Source of the DNA: Bedellia somnulentella
Lineage: Eukaryota; Arthropoda; Insecta; Lepidoptera; Bedelliidae
Reading direction: 5' to 3'
DNA: 64,000 bases
NCBI GenBank assembly: GCA_963576735.1
Contig: OY755190.1
Span: 7,867,695-7,931,694, forward strand
The position numbers and the translations under genes were made by a program. Positions within the stretch are counted from its first letter, which is position 1; the number at the start of each line of letters is the position of its first letter. Under the pieces are notes generated by a model. The model saw nothing but the letters and a program-made list of their open reading frames with translations. It was not told the origin of the DNA and made no database searches. Positions 30,832 to 40,671 of the stretch are shown in pieces.

Positions 30832-30960
30832 AAGAATAAAACAGCATGTATGAAAAGATTCAAAACCGCGGATAAAGCTCGAGAGGTTTATCAGGATCGT
30901 ACAAAGTGGCGATCGACAGTCCCAGCCTACTCCAATGGGAACTTCTGACATATTTGTATG
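30832..30960 (+). pseudogene. LINE-E C-terminal coding remnant
   Basis: The plus-strand frame contains KNKTACMKRF, then AREVYQDRTKWRS and AYSNGN, the LINE-E end with substitutions. It is followed by CTTCTGACATATTTGTATG, corresponding to the very short LINE-E 3' end. 5'-truncated. Confidence 0.65.
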
Positions 30961-30989
30961 TTCTTTTTTATGTTATGTCTTGTCACATA

Positions 30990-31075
30990 TCCTTCCAAAT
31001 ATGGTTGAGGTATTTCTAGCACTAAAACTCTGGCTACTTCGTTTTGGGATTTATGGCCGTGAGTAAATTTATATA
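30990..31075 (+). repeat. SINE-A2 3' fragment
   Basis: CCAAATATGGTTGAGG, then AAAACTCTGGCTACTTCG and TTTATGGCCGTGAGTA. Only the last third of the family is present, close behind a LINE-E end. Confidence 0.7.
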
Positions 31076-31151
31076 TATAATTATCCATATCTCATGAATT
31101 ACAAAAGGTATCAAGAAGGGAAACATAATGACTGAAAACATAGTAAATGAT

Positions 31152-31738
31152 AGGCCTATAACGCACTAGCGGTTGGCCGCCATGCGGCGTGCCGTTGCGG
31201 TAGGCCGCACATCGATTAGTACATGAAACCGCACGATGACGACGCACTGATTTGCGGCCAGCCGTCAACCGCTCCGGTTGTTCCAGAGCTGCGACGAGCC
31301 GCGCCGGTTGAATGATGCGGCGCGCCGCATCCCCACCACGCACTCGGCGCGGTAGTCGCAAACGCCGCGTCCCGCCCGCCAGTCCGTCGTCGTCGTGTTC
31401 AATATTTCTAGAAGCACTGACGATTGCGGCAGACCGCAGTGATCCAAGAACATACGGTTAGCCGGAATACGGCGTGCCGTTACGGCTGACCGTACACACT
31501 GCGGCGTGCCGCATCGGCATACCGCATCGCGGCAGGCCGCTAGTGCGTTATAGCCCGGGATGCGGCGCGCCGCATCATTCAACCGGCGCGGCTCGTCGCA
31601 GCTCTGGAACAACCGGAGCGGTTGACGGCTGGCCGCAAATCAGTGCGTCGTCATCGTGCGGTTTCATGTACTAATCGATGTGCGGCCCACCGCAACGGCA
31701 CGCCGCATGGCGGCCAACCGCTAGTGCGTTATAGGCCT
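31152..31738. mobile_element. GC-rich fold-back element with about 183-bp inverted arms
   Basis: The left arm 31152-31334 starts AGGCCTATAACGCACTAGCG. The right arm 31557-31738 is its reverse complement with few mismatches, separated by about 220 bp. The arms are packed with short GCGG...CCGC palindromes and are far more GC-rich than the region. An extra copy of the terminal motif CCGCTAGTGCGTTATA lies inside at 31537-31552, implying nesting or duplication of ends. No credible gene: the frames seen across it are mirror images. The terminal motif does not match a superfamily I can name. Confidence 0.75.
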
Positions 31739-32321
31739 TATTTCACCCACTAGCCGCAACACACAAAGAGGGTAGTTTATAAAGAAAACTTTATCCTGCG
31801 ATGCGACAGCGAAAAAGAATAGCACGTTGCAGAAAAAGATATCGAATTTAAAACTTTTCAACTTGAATTAATGTGTAACTCGGCTAAGTAGTTATGCTAA
31901 GTAGCCTTTTACATCTTTGCTATAACACTTTAGCTTAATCGCGTTATCAAAGTGATTCTTAACAGGCGAGTTCTATCACATTTTACTTGAAACTTTGTGC
32001 TTTGTAATTTAAATTTGTAGCATGACTTCTGAAGGAATTTCCGAGATAAGTAATTCAAATATATAGGTTGTGACTGAAGCGATTGCATTAAAGATTATGC
32101 CTAGAATAGGGAATGCAAATAAAAAATATGTATTAATGTGTTTATTGAAATATTCAACTTCAGATATATATTCAGGGTCAAATATAATTCTTCTATATAT
32201 TTTTCGATCAGTCTAGTTGTTTTTCTCGGCTTGTTTCTGAAAGGGCTGAGCCATTTTTGACGGGGTTTTTACTGGTAGATAGCTGATGTTATACCGAAGG
32301 CTTTATTACTCCTTTTTTTAT
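31739..32321. other. Spacer, nothing recognised
   Basis: AT-rich DNA resumes immediately after the GC-rich element. No gene or repeat was supported. Confidence 0.35.
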
Positions 32322-32562
32322 ATAGCCGGTTTAGAATAGCTCTACCCCATTTTTTTCAGTGGGTGTACGTAAGATGCGACTAACGGTATTGGGGCTTTTA
32401 AGGGATTTTTGGGCGATGCGGTTGGAGAGCCATCACTAAAAACCTTTATTTTTACCGTCTTTTCCCCACTCAACGTCCAAAAGTGGCTAAGGAATTTATA
32501 ATTCCTTAACTCTGACTACCCCTTCTAGGGAAATATAGTCGTGAGTATATGTATGTATGTAT
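32322..32562 (+). repeat. SINE-A copy, nearly full length
   Basis: It runs from TATAGCCGGTTTAGAATAG to AGTCGTGAGTATATGTATG with all internal landmarks, though the first few bases differ from other copies. Confidence 0.8.
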
Positions 32563-33335
32563 AATATTTTTGAAACGCTTTATCTCCATTACAAGCTGAT
32601 ACGGATCAAAAGTAAAATTTATACTTGCTTTAGATTAAAAAAAAAGTTAAGTCTCAGTTCCAAGTATACATATTCTATTTTATTTAAATCATTCATTTTA
32701 AATTTTATTAGTTCATCTTTAAAAAGAAAAGACCGAAAAAGTTCGGAATTTGGCATTAATTAGGCCTCTCAATAAACGTTTGTTCATTTTAAATTACTGA
32801 AAATACTTTGTTACCTTATGTACCTACAGATAAATTTCAAGCCGGAAGAAATGTTTAATTGCTGTTGGCATTGGTACCACTACTTCTAAAAATCGCTTTA
32901 CGTTTATGTACATATCGTTTTTGTCACCTGGTGTAAAGATTACCCACATTTCTTTTGAGAGTTTCAGTGACTCCCACTGAGCCATAACAACTGAAAAAAC
33001 GCTTTCATCTTAAATTTAAAATAAAATTTATCAAAGCAAGTTTTTTCTAAAAGGAGAACTTTCTTTATAAAAAGCGTAATAAAATAATATTTTGATAAAG
33101 GTGAACTCCACAAATTGACTTGTAATTGACTTCGTTAGTTAAATTATATCATGTTTTGGAGGTCTCGGAGTTTTCTGTACATTTTGCTGAACATTAAAAA
33201 TGATGTAAGTTATGTTTTAACTGCTAAAAAAATATGATATTAAATATATTTTCTGAGCACATCTTTTTATAAACATAAATACATCACGCTAGGCTTTAAA
33301 TTCAAAAAAAAGATAGTCAGAATTACAGTATTAAG
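32563..33335. other. AT-rich spacer with a possible SINE-B scrap
   Basis: About 32870-32955 (TTGGCATTGGTACCACTAC, GTCACCTGGTGTAAAG, TTACCCACA) resembles a diverged minus-strand SINE-B 3' part. The rest is unassigned. Confidence 0.35.
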
Positions 33336-33404
33336 AATTCCTCAGCTATTGTTGGAAGTTGAATGGGGAAAAGATACTAAAATCAAGTATTGTTGGCGAT
33401 GGGT
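33336..33404 (-). repeat. SINE-A internal fragment
   Basis: ATTCCTCAGCTATTGTTGG, AAGTTGAATGGGGAAAAG and TGTTGGCGATGGG match the minus-strand SINE-A middle. Both ends are missing. Confidence 0.6.
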
Positions 33405-33628
33405 AAACAAATACCATATATGTAACTATGCAAGGAATTCTACAATGCTTCGCTTTGCCAATCAATTTGATAACCTCTTTGGTGAAATCGACCCTTTTGC
33501 TTCTTCAAAGACCAAATGCCGTTTCGATGTTATTAAGACGTTATAGAATATATAAAGGGAATAAGTGAACACACGTACACACACACATACACACACAAAC
33601 ATATATACACCATCAATCACACAAATCA

Positions 33629-34233
33629 ATCTATACATATAATAAATCTGTAGAAAAGTAATTTTTGTACATTGAAGAAATTGAAAAAAAAATAGCCAGC
33701 GTGTGAACAGATAAGTAACAGAACCCATTTCCATCATTTTTAAATTTTTTGTCTGTTTGTCTGTTTGTCTGTTTATATGTTTGTTTGTGCGCGCAAAACG
33801 TAAAATCTACGAATTTAATGCTGAAAATGTTTATATACAAAAATTAAACGTAACTTGAGGTATAACTTAGTTTTTGTTTCATCGAAATCGGTTCACTCTA
33901 TCAAAAGATATGATTAATTTTGTGAGTTCAAGAAGAAAAATATTACGTTACGCAATTCAGTATAGTACTTGCAACGACATCTTAAGTCTAAATATAGAAC
34001 TAATGTTGATAGTTGGAATCCAAAGTCCGATAGATGGCGTTGTGCAAAAATAAAATAAAGAACCAAAATAAAATAAAGCAAAAATAAAATTTGCATTTTT
34101 TTAGCCCCTTTAACCCCTTATTTTAAAGTCGGTTAAAGTAATAGAAGCTACAGGAAACAAGCTAGGCGAAATTAATACAAGCTGCCAATATCAAGTGAAT
34201 TCGCCGACTATGAAAATAACTGAAATGCTTTTA
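33629..34233 (+). repeat. Tandem unit 1 (about 605 bp), Helitron-like 5' end
   Basis: It begins TCTATACATATAATAAATC, like the element at 26451, and is followed head-to-tail by a nearly identical unit. It contains CTGTTTGT repeats and CATCGAAATCGGTTCAC. No CTRRT end is visible at the junction (ATGCTTTTAA). No coding sequence. Confidence 0.75.
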
Positions 34234-34831
34234 ATCTATACATATAATAAATCTGTAGAAAAGTAATTTTTGTACACTGAAGAAATTGAAAAAAAAAATA
34301 GCCAGCGTGTGAACAGATAAGTAACAGAACCCATTTCCATCATTTTTAAATTTTTTGTCTGTTTGTCTGTTTATATGTTTGTTTGTGCGCGCAAAACGTA
34401 AAATCTACGAATTTAATGCTGAAAATGTTTATATACAAAAATTAAACGTAACTTGAGGTATAACTTAGTTTTTGTTTCATCGAAATCGGTTCACTCTATC
34501 AAAAGATATGATTAATTTTGTGAGTTCAAGAAGAAAAATATTACGTTACGCAATTCAGTATAGTACTTGCAACGACATCTTAAGTCTAAATATAGAACTA
34601 ATGTTGATAGTTGGAATCCAAAGTCCGATAGATGGCGTTGTGCAAAAATAAAATAAAGAACCAAAATAAAATAAAGCAAAAATAAAATTTGCATTTTTGT
34701 AGCCCCTTTAACCCCTTATTTTAAAGTCGGTTAAAGTAATAGAAGCTACAGGAAACAAGCTAGGCGAAATTAATACAAGCTGCCAATATCAAGTGAATTC
34801 GCCGACTATGAAAATAACTGAAATGCTTTTA
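34234..34831 (+). repeat. Tandem unit 2 (about 598 bp)
   Basis: This is almost identical to unit 1; the main difference is one fewer 8-bp CTGTTTGT step. It ends at the same GAAATGCTTTTA. High identity implies a recent duplication. Confidence 0.8.
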
Positions 34832-35034
34832 AATATTATCTTTACTTAGTTTCTTAAATTAGGCTTATAATATTAATATATTATGTAAATAGTCTGCCTA
34901 TTAATAAATCCAATTTGGTGAGCATAATTTTGAAATTCTTAGCCATTCTTCAAATGCACGTCACTTCACAACCAGTTTTCGTGAACGTTTATAATAAAAA
35001 ACTGAATTTTGGTCTACATTAAACACCAAACCTC

Positions 35035-35190
35035 TCTGGCTTCGTTTACATCCATCAATCTTTTCATACATGCTCTTTTATTCTTCATACTGCGGACACC
35101 TGCCTTTTTGAGCACGTTTTCTATTTGATCCAAATCTGTCCTCCGAGGTCGTCCTCTACTAACATTACCTTCCACATTGGCGATAAAAAA
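35035..35190 (-). pseudogene. LINE-E C-terminal coding remnant
   Basis: The minus-strand frame reads NVSRGRPRRTDLDQIENVLK, then AGVRSMKNKRACMKRLM and DVNEAREV. This is the best-preserved stretch of the upstream part of the LINE-E C-terminus. The final codons are missing here but a separate piece in the opposite orientation follows. Confidence 0.65.
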
Positions 35191-35199
35191 AGTGTCAAG

Positions 35200-35276
35200 T
35201 ACAAAGTGGCGATCGATAGTCTCTGCCTACCCCAATGGAAACTAACGGCGTGAGAATATGTATGTATGTATGTATT
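35200..35276 (+). repeat. LINE-E extreme 3' end with (TATG)n tail
   Basis: ACAAAGTGGCGATCGATAG, then TCTCTGCCTACCCCAATGG, AAACTAACGGCGTGAGAATA and TGTATGTATG. In the LINE-E frame TAA of AACTAA is the stop. This copy shows directly that LINE-E ends in the same kind of tail as SINE-A. Confidence 0.7.
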
Positions 35277-35382
35277 AAACACCAGAAACATAAGACATCT
35301 TTTAAGTTCTACTTTTTTTAACACTAAAATGATGTAGTGACCTTAGTGACTAACCTTAATTTAGTTATATTTGCATATTATA

Positions 35383-35630
35383 CATACATACATATACTCA
35401 CGACTATAAATCCCTAGAAGGGGTAGCCTGAGCTAAGGAATTAGAAATTCCTCAGCCACTTTTGGAAAATTGAGTGGGGAAAAGATGGTAAAATAAAGGT
35501 AGTTGGTAATGGGTCTCCAACCGCATCGCCCAAAAATCCCTTAAAAACCCCCAATACCGTTAGTCGCCTCTTACGTACATCCACCGGAAGAAATGGGGTA
35601 GTGCTATTCTAAGCCGACACTACACAGCTA
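35383..35630 (-). repeat. SINE-A copy, full length, minus strand
   Basis: (CATA)n, ATACTCACGACTATAAATCC, CAACCGCATCGCCC and AGCCGACACTACACAGC in the expected reverse order. Confidence 0.8.
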
Positions 35631-36412
35631 CTACAGTGCATATTATGCCACTGATAAATCGATTTAATTCAATGTATTATCATAGTACAACCAACAACCG
35701 TAAACCCTAATAATAGTAAAGTACCTTTTTTGAGCGGTTTTATTTAGCTTACCCCGTTTGTTTTATTCTTTCTTGAGTGAAATTTAGTAATTTAGTTTTC
35801 ACCCCCTTCCTGTCAACCGGTTAATATTTCTTTTCGGAAGGAAAAGACGTGATGAGCTCGAAGCAAAGAGTGATGAGCTCAAGGCCCGACCACCTGCGGC
35901 CATCAATAATAACTACCTATATATTGGAGGGGTACTGATTTTTCAACATACGTCATAGAACATTTGTCGGAAAGATTGGCTATGTCAGTCACATGAGAGC
36001 ACATGAACACACTCTTAATAGCCGGATACCAGAACTTGCTGTGGCCAAAATCGGGCGGGATTGATATATGATCTATGTGCAAAATTCCGAAGTGTTAAAA
36101 ACAAAAGGGCTTTATAAATATATTGATGCATTATGCAGATCTGCTAGGATCGTACAAGGTAGCGATCCTTAATCTTCGGCTAACCCTGTAACTGTCTCTA
36201 AATAAACACTAATTCAAATGAGATACACACAGTTACGACCTTTTATTATTTCAACTGGATAATGGCTACTGTAATTAATTAAATATCATTATAAAATACT
36301 CAATAGTTCCTACATCACAATAAGTGTGCGCATTAGATTTCATTGGTTCTTTATTTTATTTCAAAAAGGTGATATACTCTTAACTAAACGACGTTTTTTT
36401 GTTCTCGACAAT
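35631..36412. other. Spacer ending in a Helitron 3' region
   Basis: About 36140-36195 (GGATCGTACAAGGTAGCG, then CGGCTAACCCTG) is a probable plus-strand LINE-E scrap. The interval may include the body of the Helitron whose 3' end follows, but no 5' end could be fixed. Confidence 0.35.
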
Positions 36413-36442
36413 CACGCGAACGAAGTCGCGGGCACAGCTAGT
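36413..36442 (+). mobile_element. Helitron 3' terminus
   Basis: The sequence CGCGAACGAAGTCGCGGG followed by CACAGCTAGT has the CGCGA/TCGCG hairpin and a CTAGT end as in the better-defined Helitrons. Confidence 0.55.
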
Positions 36443-36619
36443 TTTTAAATATATTTTTTCTTCTGGAAAATTACCCGACTAAAAGAACAAGGAATAGGTA
36501 ATGGATTTATATTATACAATCCATCTTCATACTTACAGATTAAAATTGCCAGATACAGTAAGGTACGTACGACGCAAGGCTAAATACATTCATACTCGTA
36601 TTAACGATCATTGTGCATA

Positions 36620-36890
36620 TCTATACTATATTACTATATATTACTATATAATATTATAAAGCTGAAAAGTTTGTTTGTTTGAACGCTAGGATCTCAGGAA
36701 CTACCCGATCAAATTGAAAAAATATTTTTGTGTTGGATAGTCCATTTATTGAGGAAGGTTTTAGGCTATATATCATCACGCTGCAATCAACAGGAGCAAA
36801 CTATCAGTGAATAATGTTGCAAAAACGGGGATAATTATTCATACTAAGGCTTCCGTTGTGTGCGCGGAAGGTTTAAGTTACCCAAAAAAA
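36620..36890 (+). mobile_element. Helitron-like 5' end, 3' limit unknown
   Basis: It begins TCTATACTATATTAC, then TAATATTATAAAGCTG and AAGTTTGTTTGTTTG, the same layout as other Helitron 5' ends in this window. No matching CTRRT end was placed, so the extent is approximate. Confidence 0.45.
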
Positions 36891-37255
36891 ATGTATTAAA
36901 GAATTATTTCTCTTTAAATGATCTAAAAAAAATCCCGCGACAGTATATGTCTAACTTTTAAGTTTCATTTACTGTAACCATTTTTATGGTAAATAAATTT
37001 GGTCGAATTTAATGCATAATTGCCATAATGTTTTATCAACATAATATTAATCTTTATCCAAATAAATATGTTGTTGATTGAGAGTATTTAATTGAGAACA
37101 AAATTGTTCTTGACATCACTTAATTTGAATAAACATTTTAGAAGATAATACAATTTTAAAATTACTCCGTAACAAAATTTACACGCGTGCATGAAGCGCA
37201 AAACAAGACGCTGCGCTCTGGCCGGCGAGCGAGGTCACCTGCGCGAGAAGCCTTA

Positions 37256-37637
37256 TCCTATTAATATTATAAATGTGAAAGTTTAGATGTTAGTGTGTTT
37301 GTAGCTAAATGAAGACTAATTCACAGAACGTATTTAAAATAAAATTTACAGGAAGCCAGATAATGATCCCAATTAACACAATAGGGCACTTTTTATCCCA
37401 GAAAAATTAAGAGATCATTAAATTTTCTTAAAAAATGGTTAAACAGACTAAGAATCAATGCTAAGCCGAAACTACTATACTTATAAACTTAAAAAGTGAA
37501 TAAATTGTGAGGACACTATGAAAAACAACTTTTTCTCATCGCATGACAGAGACCCTCAACAGGTAAGTTAAATATTTCAGTTTGACGACGTGAAAGTCTA
37601 CACTTTTGACAGTACGAAGTCTGTGGGGTCAGCTAGT
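37256..37637 (+). mobile_element. Short Helitron-like element, about 382 bp
   Basis: The start TCCTATTAATATTATAAATG and the end GTCTGTGGGGTCAGCTAGT give TC...CTAGT boundaries. The interior TAGGGCACTTTTTATCCC is shared with the Helitron at 27773. Noncoding. Confidence 0.5.
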
Positions 37638-37851
37638 CATTCTACAAATTTGATGTTTCAACTTTCCTTGCATATCTGTATGTATTACTGTGTTTTTTAT
37701 AATAATATCTTATGTGGATGTCTGTTATTGGCTTTTTCTTTGTGTTTATCTCATTGTAACTTATATGTTTATGTGGTGTTGATATCCCTAATAAAATAAA
37801 ATAAATATCCATAGCTCAAACTCAAAACTATAACTCAAACGTTAATGGCGC

Positions 37852-38300
37852 AAATTTCCGAAGGATTGACAGAGGTACTAATTCTTCTGAACATCATGTT
37901 TTACTTGTCACCTGGTGTTCAGAGTACCCACGCTTAACATTTTGCGTACTGCCATTTTTTTATGAATACACTGTTACAATGACTAACTCCCGATTTCTGA
38001 ATTGAGTATTCAAGCTGAGAACGACTTAAGTACCGTTTTGTCTCATTCAGTTGTTAAGATTTCAATGCAACAGAACGATACTTAAGTTGTTCTCAGCTGA
38101 AATACTCAATTCAGAAATCGGGCGTCTGTACATCTCAGCCATGTGGGCGTTCTTACAATGTTATCTGTCACCGTTAACAACCTTGATAAATTAACCAGAA
38201 TTTTGGAAAGGACAAATTGGTTCAGGTCCGACCTGGCATTTGAACTCTCATCGTCTCACGATAAGCGGTGTTCTACCCACTGAGCTGTCAACTTTGTCCG
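37852..38300 (-). repeat. SINE-B copy, minus strand, split by a MITE
   Basis: The 3' part (CAGAGGTACTAATTCTTCTG ... GAATACACTGTTAC) lies at 37852-37988. The 5' part (CTCAGCCATGTGGGCG ... ACCTGGCATTTGAACTC, CTACCCACTGAGCTGTC) lies at 38123-38300. Both B-box and A-box complements are recognisable. Confidence 0.75.
37989..38122. mobile_element. 134-bp MITE inside SINE-B
   Basis: CCCGATTTCTGAATTGAG at the left is the reverse complement of CTCAATTCAGAAATCGGG at the right, and pairing extends about 53 bp per arm (through GCTGAGAACGACTTAAG). The centre is short. The TSD is ambiguous because the host SINE differs slightly at the break. Superfamily unknown. Confidence 0.75.
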
Positions 38301-39636
38301 TTGTTAAAAAGGTAAAATGTTATAAGCATAAAAGAAGAGAAATACGGGTAGTTTCCAAGTTCTTTTAAAACTATGTATTAAGGGCCTCCCTCGAAAAGTT
38401 CACTGATTTTGGTAGTTTTCAAACTCAATAAAATCCGCTCAATAAAGCAATCACACTCTAAATAAAATATATGTTCAAGTTCAATATCTTATCTTCAAAA
38501 ATGACGGTTCATATTTTGTTTTTGATAATAAATTGACAAAGAAAAAAATATATTTGTGGGGGCCTTTTTTATCGTAAAATCCAATACTGCAGTCAGAATA
38601 CTGCATATATGTTATCGATTACCTATCATTTGCGTAGACAACTGAGTAATCTATCATTGTAGTGATAATTTTCTAGCCTTTTTATCCTAATTATGGAGTT
38701 ACAAAGCTTTTTTCCTAAATTTCAATTTCAATGTTTGCGGGTCGTAATATTATCGTTAATTTCAACCTATTACGTAAGAACGAAATGGTCCAACGTGTGA
38801 AGTGCTATGCGCCATAAGTTAGGGCGTGAGTTCAAATCTTCGGCTCGGCATGTGCTTTTTGTTTATTTCTTTACAGGTAAAATAATTTTGTCTTTATTTT
38901 CGTTCGGTAATGATGATAAATGCATTATTAAAAATACTGCGAATTGTTCTGTTTTGTGAATACGCTCGTATCACCCTAATGTTCCGTAAATCTAGCTGAA
39001 ACAATTATTATCGTTTTGCTTTAAATTTATGTGATGTTTTTACATCTCTTTTTTGTAATATTTCTACTTTTTTTAAAATGAAATAGAATATATTAAATTT
39101 GTGCATTCAAACCGTTCTTCGAATAAATTATCTTGATTCATTTTATTTTATTAATGTGCTAATAATTCTAGTTTATACTTCGAAAATGTATAGCTTTGCG
39201 AGGGGATGAGTAGGTTCAAATAAATTCGCAACCACTCAACCGTCTCGTCAAGGTGAATTCATGAATTGATAGAGTAAGCTGATATTTATAAATTTTTAGA
39301 CTTTCATTGTACTTTGCATTTTGTAAACAACTGTGAAAAAATAACTCAATCAAATAAGCTATATACTAATTTATGAAATAATTATTTTTATTTTTGCGTA
39401 TACTCATCCCACTATATCGACAAGGAGAAATCTTTGTATAACACGGCTAGTGTTTTTAATTAGATAAAAAAGTAAGTTGTTTGCTTTTCTTTTAAAATAC
39501 CCTTTATTACATAGTTTAGTATAACCAAAGATTAAAAGTATTTTTGACCTTATAATAACGACGGAAAATTAAATAAAGGAAATAAACATGTGCAGAAAAT
39601 CGAAAATTTCCAATTGAACAAAATACTTTTGAGCAA
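38301..39636. other. AT-rich spacer with a tRNA-like scrap
   Basis: About 38787-38862 (GGTCCAACGTGTGAAGTG, then GCGTGAGTTCAAATCTTCG) has a B-box-like motif and may be a decayed tRNA-derived SINE. No gene was supported in the remaining 1.2 kb. Confidence 0.35.
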
Positions 39637-39775
39637 CATACATACATATACTAACGGCTATAAATCCCTAAAAGGGGTAGCCAGAGCTGAGAAATTAAAA
39701 ATTCCTCAGCCACTTTTGGAAGTTGAGTGGGAAAAAGATGGTAGCCGCATCGCCCAAAAATCCCTTAAAGAGCAT
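39637..39775 (-). repeat. SINE-A copy with internal deletion
   Basis: (CATA)n, GGCTATAAATCCC, GGGTAGCCAGAGCTGAG and AAAAAGATGGTAG then jump directly to CCGCATCGCCC. About 25 bases of the family (the GGTTGTTGGTGATGGG block) are missing, as is the 5' end. Confidence 0.7.
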
Positions 39776-39889
39776 ACCTCTAATTAAGTAAATAAACAAA
39801 TACAAAAGACGCATATTTATAGTCTCCTTCTAACAAGAAACTATAACCAAGTATATATTTATGAATTATTATTATGAATTATATATTAT

Positions 39890-39966
39890 TGCTGTGTAGT
39901 GTCGGCTTGGAATAGCACTACCCCATTTTTTCCGGTGCCGGTGGGTGTACGTAAGAGGCGACTGGT
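39890..39966 (+). repeat. SINE-A 5' fragment
   Basis: TGCTGTGTAGTGTCGGCTTG to GTACGTAAGAGGCGACTGG, with an extra CCGGTG step in the middle. A 5' fragment without a 3' tail is unusual for target-primed insertion and implies later deletion. Confidence 0.7.
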
Positions 39967-40250
39967 AGTATTTACTAAATGCTTTCTCCTGTTTTATAAT
40001 TTGTGCCGATTTTTTATTCAAGTGTGATTTTTGGACGTTGCGATAATAGCACGTTACGTTATTTCTTCTGCAACCCACGATCACATTTTTGTGCCGGCTA
40101 AGAATAACATAATCCCCTTTTACTTGGTGTCACATGAAACCTACTATCACGAGTTTTCTTCTCGACATTCCCCTCCTATATTCCGAAGGTGTCATAAAAA
40201 ATAGTTTTGTGAGATTCAAGTTTTTGTTTCAGTTATTTTAATTACAAAAT

Positions 40251-40486
40251 ATATTCATCCAAGCGAGACATAATTATAATATCGATACGAATGTCGCAAT
40301 TCTACATCGTAGTACGAGACTATTTCCGTAGATGGCGCTTAATTTATGGTTATAATAGTTACTAGTGAGGCCACTAGATGGCTTATTTTACGAGTTTGAT
40401 TAAAGGTGAGGAGACGGCAGGGGGCAAGCCCAAATGCCGTTTCAAGGTTCTTACTTTTTCGGGGGACGCCCTTAATTACAATAATT
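40251..40486 (+). repeat. 236-bp tandem unit, copy 1
   Basis: Starts ATATTCATCCAAGCGAGAC; includes GTAGATGGCGCTTAATTT and GGGGGCAAGCCCAAATGCC, then GGGGGACGCCCTTAATTAC. It is followed immediately by a second copy. No coding. Confidence 0.75.
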
Positions 40487-40671
40487 ATATTCATCCAAGC
40501 GAGACATAATTATAATATCGATACGCATGTCGCAATTCTACAACGTAGAACGAGACTTTTTCCGTAGATGGCGCTTAATTTATGGTTATAATAGTTACTA
40601 GTGAGGCCACTAGATGGCTTATTTTACGAGTTTGATTAAAGGTGAGGAAACGGCAGGGGGCAAGCCCAAAT
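40487..40671 (+). repeat. 236-bp tandem unit, copy 2, left part
   Basis: A nearly identical repeat of copy 1 up to GCCCAAAT, where an hAT-type element begins. The remainder of the unit is at 41821-41870. Confidence 0.8.

Noticed and set aside
31092..31674. Arg/Ala-rich open frames on both strands
   Set aside because: They arise from the GC-rich inverted repeat element; composition and mirror symmetry explain them.
33914..34694. Two identical 60-codon frames, suggesting a duplicated small gene
   Set aside because: They come from the about 600-bp tandem duplication; the sequence is low-complexity hydrophobic and lies in Helitron-like DNA.
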